A stretch of 64,000 nucleotides of DNA. Origin: Prosthecobacter algae (GTDB lineage: Bacteria > Verrucomicrobiota > Verrucomicrobiia > Verrucomicrobiales > Verrucomicrobiaceae). Both the position numbers and the translations under genes were made by a program. The DNA lies in the NCBI RefSeq assembly GCF_039542385.1, contig NZ_BAABIA010000002.1, forward strand, positions 496,001 to 560,000. The letters are read 5' to 3'. Of this stretch, positions 18,248 to 26,029 are shown in pieces; positions within the stretch are counted from its first letter, which is position 1; every line of letters starts with the position of its first letter. The notes beneath the pieces are model-generated. The model was not told where the DNA came from. It made no database searches and saw nothing but the letters and a program-made list of their open reading frames with translations.

Positions 18248-19570
18248 TCAGCCCAGGCCTTCGACTTTCCAGCCATCGCGGTAGGCGCGTTTCACCAGCT
18301 TGTTGGCGGCTTCGTGGTTGGTGATCTGGCAGGTCTCGCGGTCAAATTCCAGCCACTGGCCTGGGAAACGATCGGTGATTGTGCCCACGAGAACACTTTC
18401 TGTTAGGGGGCCGCCGTGGCTGAAATCCGCACAGCTCTTTTTGCCCGTGAGAATGGCGTCCACCCAGTCGTGGTAGTGATCCTGACCTTTGAGCCCTTTC
18501 GGGTATTTTTCCGCAGGGAAACTATCCTCGGGCAGCACAAAGGGGCGCTGACCGTAAGGTTTGAAGATGCTGCCCTCCGTGCCCACCCAGAATGTGCCGG
18601 ACTGGGGGAACTTGGTCAGTACTTTGGGCATCTTCACTTTGGTCATGTCGGGCTCCATCCCGCCATCATTCCAGGTGATGCGCAGGGTGTTTTCCGCCGT
18701 GTATTCACTGCCGGGGAAGTCCAGTTCTACGATGCGTTTCTCACCCCACAGGGCACCACTGCTGCCGCCGTGCGTCAGCCGGGCACGGGTGGGCGTGGTG
18801 AGTTTCAGTGCATCAAAGGTGGCATCAAAGTGATGGCAGCCCATGTCTCCCATCTCGCCACAGCCGAAGTCGAACCATGCGCGCCAGTTCTGCGGATGGT
18901 AGGTATCCTTCAGGTAAGGCACTGGATTGCGCACCCCGCACCAGAGATCCCAGTCCAGCCCTTCAGGCAAGACATCGGCCTGCGGGCGCAGCTCGGTGTT
19001 TTTCGGCCACCAGCTCAGCGGTTTGTTTTCCCACATGATTACCTCCTTCACTTTGCCGATGGCCCCGCTCTGGATGATCTGCACCGTCATGCGGGCCTCG
19101 ATGCTGGAGCGCCCCTGGTTACCGAGCTGGGTGACCACACCTGCTTTTTTGGCCTCTTCGGTGATGACCCGGCACTCATGCAGCGTGGGGGCCATGGGCT
19201 TTTGCAGGTAAACGTGCTTTTTGGCGCGTAGGGCGGTCACACAGGGGCCTGCGTGGCTGTGGTCCGGCGTGCCGACAGTCACTGCATCATATTTATCCCC
19301 CAGCTTGGCCAGCATTTCGCGCCAGTCTTTGTGCTGGCTGGCATCGGGGAAAAGTTTCGCTGCCTGCGCCAGATGGGCCGCATCCACATCGCAGATGCTG
19401 ACGATTTTCACTTTTTCATGCGTGGCCACGCTCTGCATGGTCCTGCCACCCATGCGGGCCACGCCGATGCTGGCGACCTGGAGCATGGAATTCGGTGAGG
19501 CACTGCGCAAAATGGCAGGAAAACCGAGGGTGGAAGCGGCGGTGGTCTGGAGAAAGCGGCGACGGTTCAT
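18248..19570 (-). CDS. Gfo/Idh/MocA-family oxidoreductase with TAT signal
   Basis: 440 aa. A twin-arginine signal (NRRRFLQTTAASTLG) is followed by an NAD-binding Rossmann fold (VASIGVARMGGRTMQ), the EKP-type motif as LQKPMAPTLHE, and the second domain with WRAWFDFGCGEMGDMGCHHFD. Exported Gfo/Idh proteins are frequent in PVC bacteria and probably act on sugars or sugar alcohols with a tightly bound nucleotide. The start at 19570 places the RR motif at the N-terminus; a longer frame adds 15 residues. Confidence 0.9.
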   Translation of the reverse strand: MNRRRFLQTTAASTLGFPAILRSASPNSMLQVASIGVARMGGRTMQSVATHEKVKIVSICDVDAAHLAQAAKLFPDASQHKDWREMLAKLGDKYDAVTVGTPDHSHAGPCVTALRAKKHVYLQKPMAPTLHECRVITEEAKKAGVVTQLGNQGRSSIEARMTVQIIQSGAIGKVKEVIMWENKPLSWWPKNTELRPQADVLPEGLDWDLWCGVRNPVPYLKDTYHPQNWRAWFDFGCGEMGDMGCHHFDATFDALKLTTPTRARLTHGGSSGALWGEKRIVELDFPGSEYTAENTLRITWNDGGMEPDMTKVKMPKVLTKFPQSGTFWVGTEGSIFKPYGQRPFVLPEDSFPAEKYPKGLKGQDHYHDWVDAILTGKKSCADFSHGGPLTESVLVGTITDRFPGQWLEFDRETCQITNHEAANKLVKRAYRDGWKVEGLG

Positions 19571-19651
19571 GGGCTGCCAACACAAACGTTGTTCCGGTGT
19601 TGGTTTATCAGACACAAGATCGGTGCAGCATCAAACAAGGTGCGGAGAGCA

Positions 19652-19834
19652 ATGGAGGAGGCCTTCGGCTTCCTTGGTCGCAGTATGGAAGTCTTTGCTG
19701 TCACCATTTTTATGAGCCTCGCTTTTGCGGTGCTCTTTGCCGTCCTGTTTTTTGCTGAACGCACCCAGCGGCAGCGTCGCTCGCTGGAGCAGATGTCCCT
19801 GCTGCCCCTGGAATCTGATGCTGCCGACCGCTGA
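19652..19834 (+). CDS. Small membrane protein, CcoS-like
   Basis: 60 aa from ATG 19652, preceded by GGAGAG as ribosome-binding site. One TM segment (VTIFMSLAFAVLFAVLFF) is followed by a short basic then acidic tail. Size, topology and its place 6 bp before the cbb3 oxidase gene suggest a CcoS-like assembly factor, which helps load copper or haem in CcoN. Sequence similarity to CcoS is weak, so position carries most of the weight. A shorter start at 19688 is possible. Confidence 0.55.
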   Translation: MEEAFGFLGRSMEVFAVTIFMSLAFAVLFAVLFFAERTQRQRRSLEQMSLLPLESDAADR

Positions 19835-19840
19835 TCTGCC

Positions 19841-22225
19841 ATGAATACTCACGCTAAAAAACAGCTCATCACCTTTGATGACCAGATCGTCCGTCAGTTC
19901 ATGTGGGCATCCATTCTATGGGGCATCGTGGGCATGCTGGTGGGAGTGATCATTGCGTCTCAATTGAATTTCCATCAGCTCAATCTCACCTCCTGGCTGT
20001 CCTTTGGTCGTCTGCGCCCGCTGCACACAAATGCGGTGATCTTTGCCTTTGTGGGGAACATGATGTTTGCGGGCATCTACTATTCCACCCAGCGGCTGTG
20101 CAAGGCGCGCATGGCTTCCGATGTCCTGTCGAAGATCCACTTTTGGGGCTGGCAGGGCATTATTGTGGCGGCGGCCATCACCCTGCCTTTAGGCTTCACC
20201 CGTGGGCAGGAATACGCGGAACTCATCTGGCCTATCAACATCGCTGTGGCCCTCATCTGGGTGGTCTTTGCGGTGAATTTCTTTTGGACGTTGGCCCGGC
20301 GCAATGAGCCCTCGCTCTACGTGGCTCTCTGGTTTTACATCGCCACCATCATCACGGTGGCGATGCTCTACATCGTCAATCACCTGTCCATACCCACCAG
20401 TTGGACTCATAGTTATACCCTTTTTGCCGGGGTGCAAAATGCGCTGGTGCAGTGGTGGTATGGGCACAATGCCGTAGCCTTCTTCCTCACGACGCCCATC
20501 CTCGGCATCATGTACTACTTCCTGCCCAAAGCAGCGGAGCGGCCCGTGTATTCTTATCGCCTGTCCATCGTCCACTTCTGGTCGCTGGTGTTCATCTACA
20601 TTTGGGCAGGTCCGCATCATTTGTTAAACACAGCGCTGCCCAAGTGGCTGCAGATGCTGGGCATGTTCTTCAGCCTCATGCTCTGGGCCCCAAGCTGGGG
20701 CGGCATGTTGAATGGCCTGCTCACACTGCGTGGGGCCTGGGATAAGCTGCGCACCGATCCTGTGGTGAAGTTTTTTATCGCCGCAGTGACCTTTTACGGC
20801 ATGGCCACCTTTGAGGGGCCGCTGCTTTCCATCCGTGCGGTCAATGCCCTCTCGCATTATTCCGACTGGACCATCGGCCACGTTCATGCCGGAGCCTTGG
20901 GCTGGAACGGCCTCATGGCCGCCGGCCTATTCTACTGGCTCACCCCACGTCTTTACGGAACGAAGCTGCACTCCATTGCGATGGCCAATTTCCACTTCTG
21001 GATCTCCATTGTCGGCATCCTCCTCTACGTCGCCGCCATGTGGGTCTCCGGCATCATGCAGGGCCTGATGCTGAACTCTACCAACGCAGCAGGCACTGCG
21101 CTGACGTACCCGAACTTCATCGAGACCCTTACCGCCATTCGGCCGATGATGGCCTTTCGAACCATCGGCGGTGGTATGTATCTGGTGGGCATGGGGCTCA
21201 TGCTGTGGAATCTCTGGATGACTGCCCGCAGTGGCAAGCCGGTGAATGAAAGCCGTGAAATCGCCGTCATCGAACGCGGCAGAGTAGATAATATGGGCGC
21301 AAAGGAGACCTTCCTCTCCGATCCGGTGACCTATTTCTTTGGCGGTCTGTTCCTGCTCATGGGCTGGATCTTTCTCCCCCGTGGGGCCGATATCACCGCC
21401 CTGGTCTGTGCCCTTATCTTCGGGGCCATCGCAGTGCGGAAATTTGCCACCTCGCATCACACCTGGTCGCAGTGGTATGAACGTTTGTTAGAAAACTGGT
21501 TGCCCTTCACCGTGCTGACCTTCATTGCGGTGGCTCTCGGTGGCCTCATTCAGATCATCCCCACCGTCATGGTGAACCGGGCCAAGAACATGGAGGACCG
21601 CATCCAGCAGGTCTATACTCCGCTGGAACTCACGGGGCGTGACATCTACGTGGCGGAAGGCTGCTACAACTGCCACAGCCAGATGATCCGCACAATGCTG
21701 CCGGATGTGCTGCGCTATGGCGACTACAGTCGCCTGGGCGAAAGCATCTACGATCACCCATTCCAGTGGGGGTCCAAACGCACGGGCCCGGACCTGGCCC
21801 GCGAAGGTGGCAAGTACCCGCATAGCTGGCACTACAATCACATGATGGAACCCCGCAGCACCTCCGTCGGCTCTAACATGCCTGCTTACCCGCACCTGTT
21901 CACGGAAAAGTTCGACCAGAAGACCCTGCCGAAAAAGATCGCCGCGATGGTCCAACTCGGCGTGCCTTACCCGATGATGACGGCGGTGGAGATCAAAGAA
22001 AACGCCATCAAACAAGGCATCGAAATCGTCAACACCTTGAAGGCAGACAAGATCAGCGCCTCTCCCGACACGAAGATCGTCGCCCTCATCGCCTACCTTC
22101 AGAAGCTGGGCAAATACGACACCCCTGAGGTGGAAGGAAAACTGCCGCCCATCCCTGTGAAGCCCGAGCTCATCCCCGGCCCCATCAATCCGGACAAAGG
22201 CCGTTCCACCGCCACCGGAGAATAA
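19841..22225 (+). CDS. ccoNO: cbb3-type cytochrome c oxidase, fused subunits I and II (CcoN-CcoO)
   Basis: 794 aa. Residues 1-470 are CcoN, the catalytic subunit: haem and CuB ligand regions appear as RPLHTNAVIF, WWYGHNAVAFF, AGPHHLL and GHVHAGALGW, within about twelve membrane spans. After a linker with three more hydrophobic spans, residues about 575-760 are CcoO, with a c-type haem site C608-YN-CH612 (GCYNCHSQMIRTM). The complex reduces oxygen with high affinity and pumps protons. In most Proteobacteria N and O are separate genes; here they are one chain. Confidence 0.95.
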   Translation: MNTHAKKQLITFDDQIVRQFMWASILWGIVGMLVGVIIASQLNFHQLNLTSWLSFGRLRPLHTNAVIFAFVGNMMFAGIYYSTQRLCKARMASDVLSKIHFWGWQGIIVAAAITLPLGFTRGQEYAELIWPINIAVALIWVVFAVNFFWTLARRNEPSLYVALWFYIATIITVAMLYIVNHLSIPTSWTHSYTLFAGVQNALVQWWYGHNAVAFFLTTPILGIMYYFLPKAAERPVYSYRLSIVHFWSLVFIYIWAGPHHLLNTALPKWLQMLGMFFSLMLWAPSWGGMLNGLLTLRGAWDKLRTDPVVKFFIAAVTFYGMATFEGPLLSIRAVNALSHYSDWTIGHVHAGALGWNGLMAAGLFYWLTPRLYGTKLHSIAMANFHFWISIVGILLYVAAMWVSGIMQGLMLNSTNAAGTALTYPNFIETLTAIRPMMAFRTIGGGMYLVGMGLMLWNLWMTARSGKPVNESREIAVIERGRVDNMGAKETFLSDPVTYFFGGLFLLMGWIFLPRGADITALVCALIFGAIAVRKFATSHHTWSQWYERLLENWLPFTVLTFIAVALGGLIQIIPTVMVNRAKNMEDRIQQVYTPLELTGRDIYVAEGCYNCHSQMIRTMLPDVLRYGDYSRLGESIYDHPFQWGSKRTGPDLAREGGKYPHSWHYNHMMEPRSTSVGSNMPAYPHLFTEKFDQKTLPKKIAAMVQLGVPYPMMTAVEIKENAIKQGIEIVNTLKADKISASPDTKIVALIAYLQKLGKYDTPEVEGKLPPIPVKPELIPGPINPDKGRSTATGE

Positions 22226-22243
22226 CCCCCCACAGCCACTGCC

Positions 22244-22399
22244 ATGTACAAATACGTCATCTACGAAAGCTGGCTCGACTGGGTGCCCTACGTCGCCTTT
22301 GGCGTTACCGCCCTCGTCTTCATCACCTTTTCCATCCACGCCCTCATCATGCGCAAAGACCGCGCAGAGCACCTTTCCAGCCTGCCGTTGGATAACTAA
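22244..22399 (+). CDS. Small cbb3 oxidase subunit, CcoQ-like
   Basis: 51 aa, translated by hand: MYKYVIYESW start, one TM segment (YVAFGVTALVFITFSIHALI), then the charged end RKDRAEHLSS. It lies between ccoNO (18 bp) and ccoP (15 bp), where CcoQ is expected. CcoQ stabilises the oxidase. Identification rests on size, topology and position. Confidence 0.7.
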   Translation: MYKYVIYESWLDWVPYVAFGVTALVFITFSIHALIMRKDRAEHLSSLPLDN

Positions 22400-22414
22400 C
22401 CGCCTTTCCTCATC

Positions 22415-23014
22415 ATGCCTCCCGACTCCTCTAATCAAGGCCCCATTCTCCGTCCTCATGAATACGATGGCATCCAGGAGTATGACCAAAAACTGCCTAA
22501 CTGGTGGTTGTTCAGTTGGTACATCACCATGGTGTTTTTTGTCGTCGCCTGGGTGGGTTACTACCAGTTCGGGCTCGGCATGTCCGATGAAAAAAACATC
22601 GAGACGGCTATGGCCAAAATCGCCGACTACCAGAAGAAGGAACTGGAGCTGATAGACGATGACAAGCTCTGGGAAATGTCGAAGGATGAGAAGATCGTCG
22701 CTGCAGGGGCCGCCACTTACAGCACCACCTGCATCGCCTGCCACGCCGCAGATCTGAGCGCCCACATCGCTGGGGCCAAGCTGCCAGGGTTGCCTCTCAA
22801 TGACCAGGAATGGAAGCATGGAGGCACCCCCACCCAACTCCTCACCATCGTCCGCAAAGGTGCGCCTGATGTCACCAAAGGCATGCCTCCCTGGGAACCT
22901 CAGCTCGGCCTCCAGCGCGTGGTCGAAGTCGTCGCCTTCGTCCTGAGCAAACATCAAAAGGGCGAGCCTGTAACCCTGGCCACCGACTCGCCATTGAAGG
23001 TGGCTAATCCGTAA
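22415..23014 (+). CDS. ccoP: cbb3 oxidase subunit III, single-haem CcoP
   Basis: 199 aa. The N-terminal DGIQEYDQKLPNWW followed by one TM segment is the classic CcoP anchor. One cytochrome c site is present, C106-IA-CH110. Typical CcoP has two haem c sites and about 290-300 residues, so this is a short one-haem form. The CxxCH lies about 60 residues beyond the TM segment, and the distal Met is probably in KGMPPW. It would deliver electrons from the donor to CcoO. Confidence 0.88.
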   Translation: MPPDSSNQGPILRPHEYDGIQEYDQKLPNWWLFSWYITMVFFVVAWVGYYQFGLGMSDEKNIETAMAKIADYQKKELELIDDDKLWEMSKDEKIVAAGAATYSTTCIACHAADLSAHIAGAKLPGLPLNDQEWKHGGTPTQLLTIVRKGAPDVTKGMPPWEPQLGLQRVVEVVAFVLSKHQKGEPVTLATDSPLKVANP

Positions 23015-23103
23015 AGAGGCTTGAGTTATAGGGGGAACTTTTGGGAGCGGTTGACTAAATTGAGAGTGGATTTTTGAGGATTATCGGTGATGATGGATTC
23101 ATC

Positions 23104-23334
23104 ATGAGTGTGGCTACATTAACCGAGACACTGTTTGCCCTACCGATTGCCGAACGGGTGGCCATAGCAGATCGCCTCTATGCGAGTGTGCCCGAAGATT
23201 GGCAAAAGACGGTGGATCAAGCATGGTTAGAGGAGGCCGAATGGCGGGCTGCTGAAATGGAGACGGATTCCTCCACCGAGCTCTCTCATGAAGAGTTTCT
23301 CGCAGGAATTGACATCCATCGCGCCCGTCAATGA
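23104..23334 (+). CDS. Addiction-module antitoxin
   Basis: 76 aa from ATG 23104. The pattern TLTETLFALPIAERVAIADRLYASV followed by an acidic stretch fits the addiction-module family PF09720, whose members neutralise RelE/ParE-like toxins. The stop overlaps the toxin ATG in an ATGA. The pair sits between ccoP and ccoG, two parts of the oxidase locus. A longer reading from 23074 adds 10 residues and is less likely. Confidence 0.82.
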   Translation: MSVATLTETLFALPIAERVAIADRLYASVPEDWQKTVDQAWLEEAEWRAAEMETDSSTELSHEEFLAGIDIHRARQ

Positions 23335-23627
23335 GACTGACCTTCCACACCCGTGTTCAGGGTGAAGTAAACGAGGCTGTGGAATGGTATGAGAAACAAA
23401 GCGAAGGTCTAGGAAGCGATTTTTTCACCAAAGTTCTGGAAGGTCTCAATCAGGTCGAGGCACATCCAGAAAGATGTGGTTTTTGGCTCGCGTCTAAAAG
23501 TGTTCGTCGGTTAAAATTGAAAAGATTTCCTTACGATCTCCTTTACGAAATCAGGAAAGACCGAATCAAAATCCTCTGCCTTCGTCACGAGAAACGTCAT
23601 CCCAACTTTGGTGCTCAAAGACGTTAG
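23331..23627 (+). CDS. RelE/ParE-family toxin
   Basis: 98 aa. The features of the fold are visible: VNEAVEWYEKQSEGLGSDF, the hydrophobic core LNQVEAHPERCGFW, the basic strand VRRLKLKRFPYDLLYEI, and the end LRHEKRHPNF. RelE/ParE toxins cleave ribosome-bound mRNA or inhibit gyrase; which applies cannot be read here. Translationally coupled to the antitoxin by a 4-bp overlap. Confidence 0.85.
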   Translation: MRLTFHTRVQGEVNEAVEWYEKQSEGLGSDFFTKVLEGLNQVEAHPERCGFWLASKSVRRLKLKRFPYDLLYEIRKDRIKILCLRHEKRHPNFGAQRR

Positions 23628-23772
23628 TTTTGAAGCAGGATTCTAAAACGGTTATGGCACTGAAGACGTGATGGCCGCAGGCCAAAACTGAAGAGTCCTC
23701 ACAAAATCCGCCCTACCCTCCGCAAGGTGCGAGGAGCAAAGAAGGTGTTTCCACCGAAGGTGTGAGTAGCTC

Positions 23773-25194
23773 ATGAAATCCCCCTCTTTGGAATCGTTGT
23801 CGTCCATTCACGAAGATGGATCGCACCGCACGATTCATCCGGCGGATGTGCATGGCCGCTTCACGGCTTGGCGGCGCTGGTCTGCTTTGCTGCTGCTGGT
23901 CATTTACATCGCGCTGCCCTGGATTCCCATCAATGGTTACCCGGCTGTGTTTCTGGATGTGCAGGAGCGCCGCTTTCATTTCATGGGGCTCACCCTGGCC
24001 ACGCAGGATCTGTGGGTGGGCTTTTTCCTCATCACGGGCCTGGCCTTTTCGTTGTTTTACATCACGGCTCTTTTTGGCCGCATCTGGTGCGGGTGGACCT
24101 GCCCTTACACTGTATTTCTGGAGCATGTGTATCGCCGGATCGAGCGCTGGGTGGATGGGGATGCTACGGCCCGCCGCAGGTTGGATGAGGCTCCATGGTC
24201 TGCGGGTAAGATCACGCGCCGGGTGGTGAAGCATGGCATTTACCTGCTCATCTCCGCCGTCATCGCACACATCTTTTTGAGTTATTTCGTCTCGCTGAAA
24301 AAGCTCTATCAAATGATGCAGGGCTCTCCCGCGCAGCACCTCACTGTATTTGCCATCATGGCCTTCCTCACGGGGTCTTTGTACTTCGCCTTCAGTTGGT
24401 TTCGCGAGCAGTTCTGCGTCATCCTTTGTCCTTACGGTCGTCTTCAATCCGCGCTCACGGATGATCACAGCGTGGTCATCGGCTATGACAAAAAGCGCGG
24501 TGAACCGCGCGGAAAGGCAGGCAGCACGACTGGAGCCTGTGTGGACTGCCGCCGCTGCGTGCAGGTGTGCCCCACGGGCATTGACATCCGCAACGGTCTG
24601 CAACTCGACTGCATCGGCTGTGCAGCCTGTGTGGATGCCTGCGATGACATCATGCTGAAGCTCAAGCGTCCGACCGGACTGGTGCGCTACGATTCCCATG
24701 TCGGCCTGCAGGGCGGTCAAACGAAGTGGCTGCGTCCTCGCATTCTGCTGTACACGGGCCTTCTTTTTCTGGGCATCGGTGCCTTCGCTGTGTCTGCCCT
24801 GCAACTTTCGCCCGTTCGCGCCAGTGCGGTTCGCATGGTGGGTGCGCCTTTCTATGTGGCCGATGGCACGCTGCGAAATCAGTTTCTGGTGCGGGTGATC
24901 AACAAGCGCAACAGCCCAGCCTCTTACCAACTCAAACTGGTAGGCTCCCTACCACCGCAGCTCAGCATCACCGGCCTCACCGAAACGCTGACGCTAGGCC
25001 CCCTGGGCGAAGAGCAAAAGACCCTCGTGCTGTCCCTGCCCGAAGCCAGTTTCACTCAGCCATTCAAGCTTCAGGTCCAAGTCACCGATACCACCCGTGG
25101 AGATACTGTGACGACTCGTGTCATGGAATTCCTCGGCCCCGATTCACACCTCCAATCCGATGCCCCTCTCAATCCGAAAGATTTTATTCAATAA
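23773..25194 (+). CDS. ccoG: Cytochrome c oxidase accessory protein CcoG (FixG)
   Basis: 473 aa. Five membrane spans surround two 4Fe-4S clusters (CVDCRRCVQVCP and CIGCAACVDAC), preceded by GRIWCGWTCPYTVFLEH and FCVILCPYGRLQ; a C-terminal Ig-like domain follows. CcoG is a membrane cupric reductase that supports copper insertion into cbb3 oxidase. It is separated from ccoNOQP by the toxin-antitoxin pair and about 145 bp of spacer. Confidence 0.95.
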   Translation: MKSPSLESLSSIHEDGSHRTIHPADVHGRFTAWRRWSALLLLVIYIALPWIPINGYPAVFLDVQERRFHFMGLTLATQDLWVGFFLITGLAFSLFYITALFGRIWCGWTCPYTVFLEHVYRRIERWVDGDATARRRLDEAPWSAGKITRRVVKHGIYLLISAVIAHIFLSYFVSLKKLYQMMQGSPAQHLTVFAIMAFLTGSLYFAFSWFREQFCVILCPYGRLQSALTDDHSVVIGYDKKRGEPRGKAGSTTGACVDCRRCVQVCPTGIDIRNGLQLDCIGCAACVDACDDIMLKLKRPTGLVRYDSHVGLQGGQTKWLRPRILLYTGLLFLGIGAFAVSALQLSPVRASAVRMVGAPFYVADGTLRNQFLVRVINKRNSPASYQLKLVGSLPPQLSITGLTETLTLGPLGEEQKTLVLSLPEASFTQPFKLQVQVTDTTRGDTVTTRVMEFLGPDSHLQSDAPLNPKDFIQ

Positions 25195-25315
25195 GCCCTG
25201 GCTGTTGCCGGTGCTGGCCTTCGTCACCTTTGTGACGGGCTGGCTCGCATTCATCATTTTCGCCATCCAAAACCGCCCGCAGGAAGTGGAGCGTGTCTTG
25301 CAACTGGCCCGCTGA
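25160..25315 (+). CDS. Small single-TM protein of cbb3 locus
   Basis: 51 aa overlapping the 3' end of ccoG by 35 bp. Start MPLSIRKILF, one TM segment (PVLAFVTFVTGWLAFIIFAI), then a short charged tail. It occupies the place of fixH/ccoH but is far shorter than FixH. No family recognised; membership of the locus is inferred from overlap and strand. Confidence 0.5.
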   Translation: MPLSIRKILFNKPWLLPVLAFVTFVTGWLAFIIFAIQNRPQEVERVLQLAR

Positions 25316-25329
25316 TCCCCGTTTTCCAA

Positions 25330-26028
25330 ATGCCTGTCATTGATACCAGCGCTGCCGCCTTTTTGGCCGGACTTGTCACCAGTGTCCACTGCGTGGGCAT
25401 GTGTGGCCCGCTGTCCTGCTCCTGGGCTGTTTCGTCCAAACCAGGCGCGGCAGGCTTCCTGCGAAACACCGCGCTGTATCATGGGGGCCGTCTGTTGTCT
25501 TACGGGCTGGTCGGGGCCATTGCAGGTGCGGCAGGTTTCATCCCGCTGAGTTGGTTTCAGCACGGAGCAGGCATCGTCTTGCCCTGGCTCATGGTCATCG
25601 CCTTTGCCCTGGTGGGCATGGGTTTGGATCGATACCTGCCCAAGCCCCAAGTCCTCAGCCGTGGCTTGCGCCACATTCAGACAGCCGCTTTCCGAATGAA
25701 AAGCGGGTGGCGAGCCAGTTTGTTAGGTCTGGCCACTCCTTTACTCCCCTGCGGGCCTTTGTATGTCATGTTCGCCCTGGCTATGGCCAATGGAAGCTCC
25801 TTCAAAGGGGCCGAGTTCGCCATCGCGTTCGGCCTTGGCACCCTGCCGCTCCTCTGGCTGGCACAAACGCAACTTCATTGGTTAGGCGGTCGCCTCCAGC
25901 CCGTCACCCTGCGCCGGGTGCAGCGCAGCCTCGCCCTCATCGCCGCCGTGGTCATGGCCTGGCGTCTGCGTGGCACCCTGGACTTCGGCAGTGAGGCGGT
26001 GCCGAGTTGCTGCCATGCGATGATGTAG
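25330..26028 (+). CDS. SafE/DsbD_2-like membrane protein of cbb3 locus
   Basis: 232 aa, about six membrane segments. The motifs HCVGMCGP near the N-terminus and LLPCGPLYVM in the middle are the paired Cys signatures of the sulfite exporter TauE/SafE and UreH-like family that accompanies cbb3 oxidase genes. The C-terminal SCCHAM adds a possible copper site. A role in copper or thiol transport for oxidase assembly is likely from context. Starts 14 bp after the small TM gene. Confidence 0.8.
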   Translation: MPVIDTSAAAFLAGLVTSVHCVGMCGPLSCSWAVSSKPGAAGFLRNTALYHGGRLLSYGLVGAIAGAAGFIPLSWFQHGAGIVLPWLMVIAFALVGMGLDRYLPKPQVLSRGLRHIQTAAFRMKSGWRASLLGLATPLLPCGPLYVMFALAMANGSSFKGAEFAIAFGLGTLPLLWLAQTQLHWLGGRLQPVTLRRVQRSLALIAAVVMAWRLRGTLDFGSEAVPSCCHAMM

Positions 26029-26029
26029 A

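Noticed and set aside
21488..22957. 489-aa open frame on the minus strand across ccoNO, ccoQ and ccoP
   Set aside because: Spans three real genes in antisense, without domain.
23050..23090. Promoter-like TTGACT before the first toxin-antitoxin pair
   Set aside because: No -10 element at an acceptable distance (about 22 bp to GATTAT).
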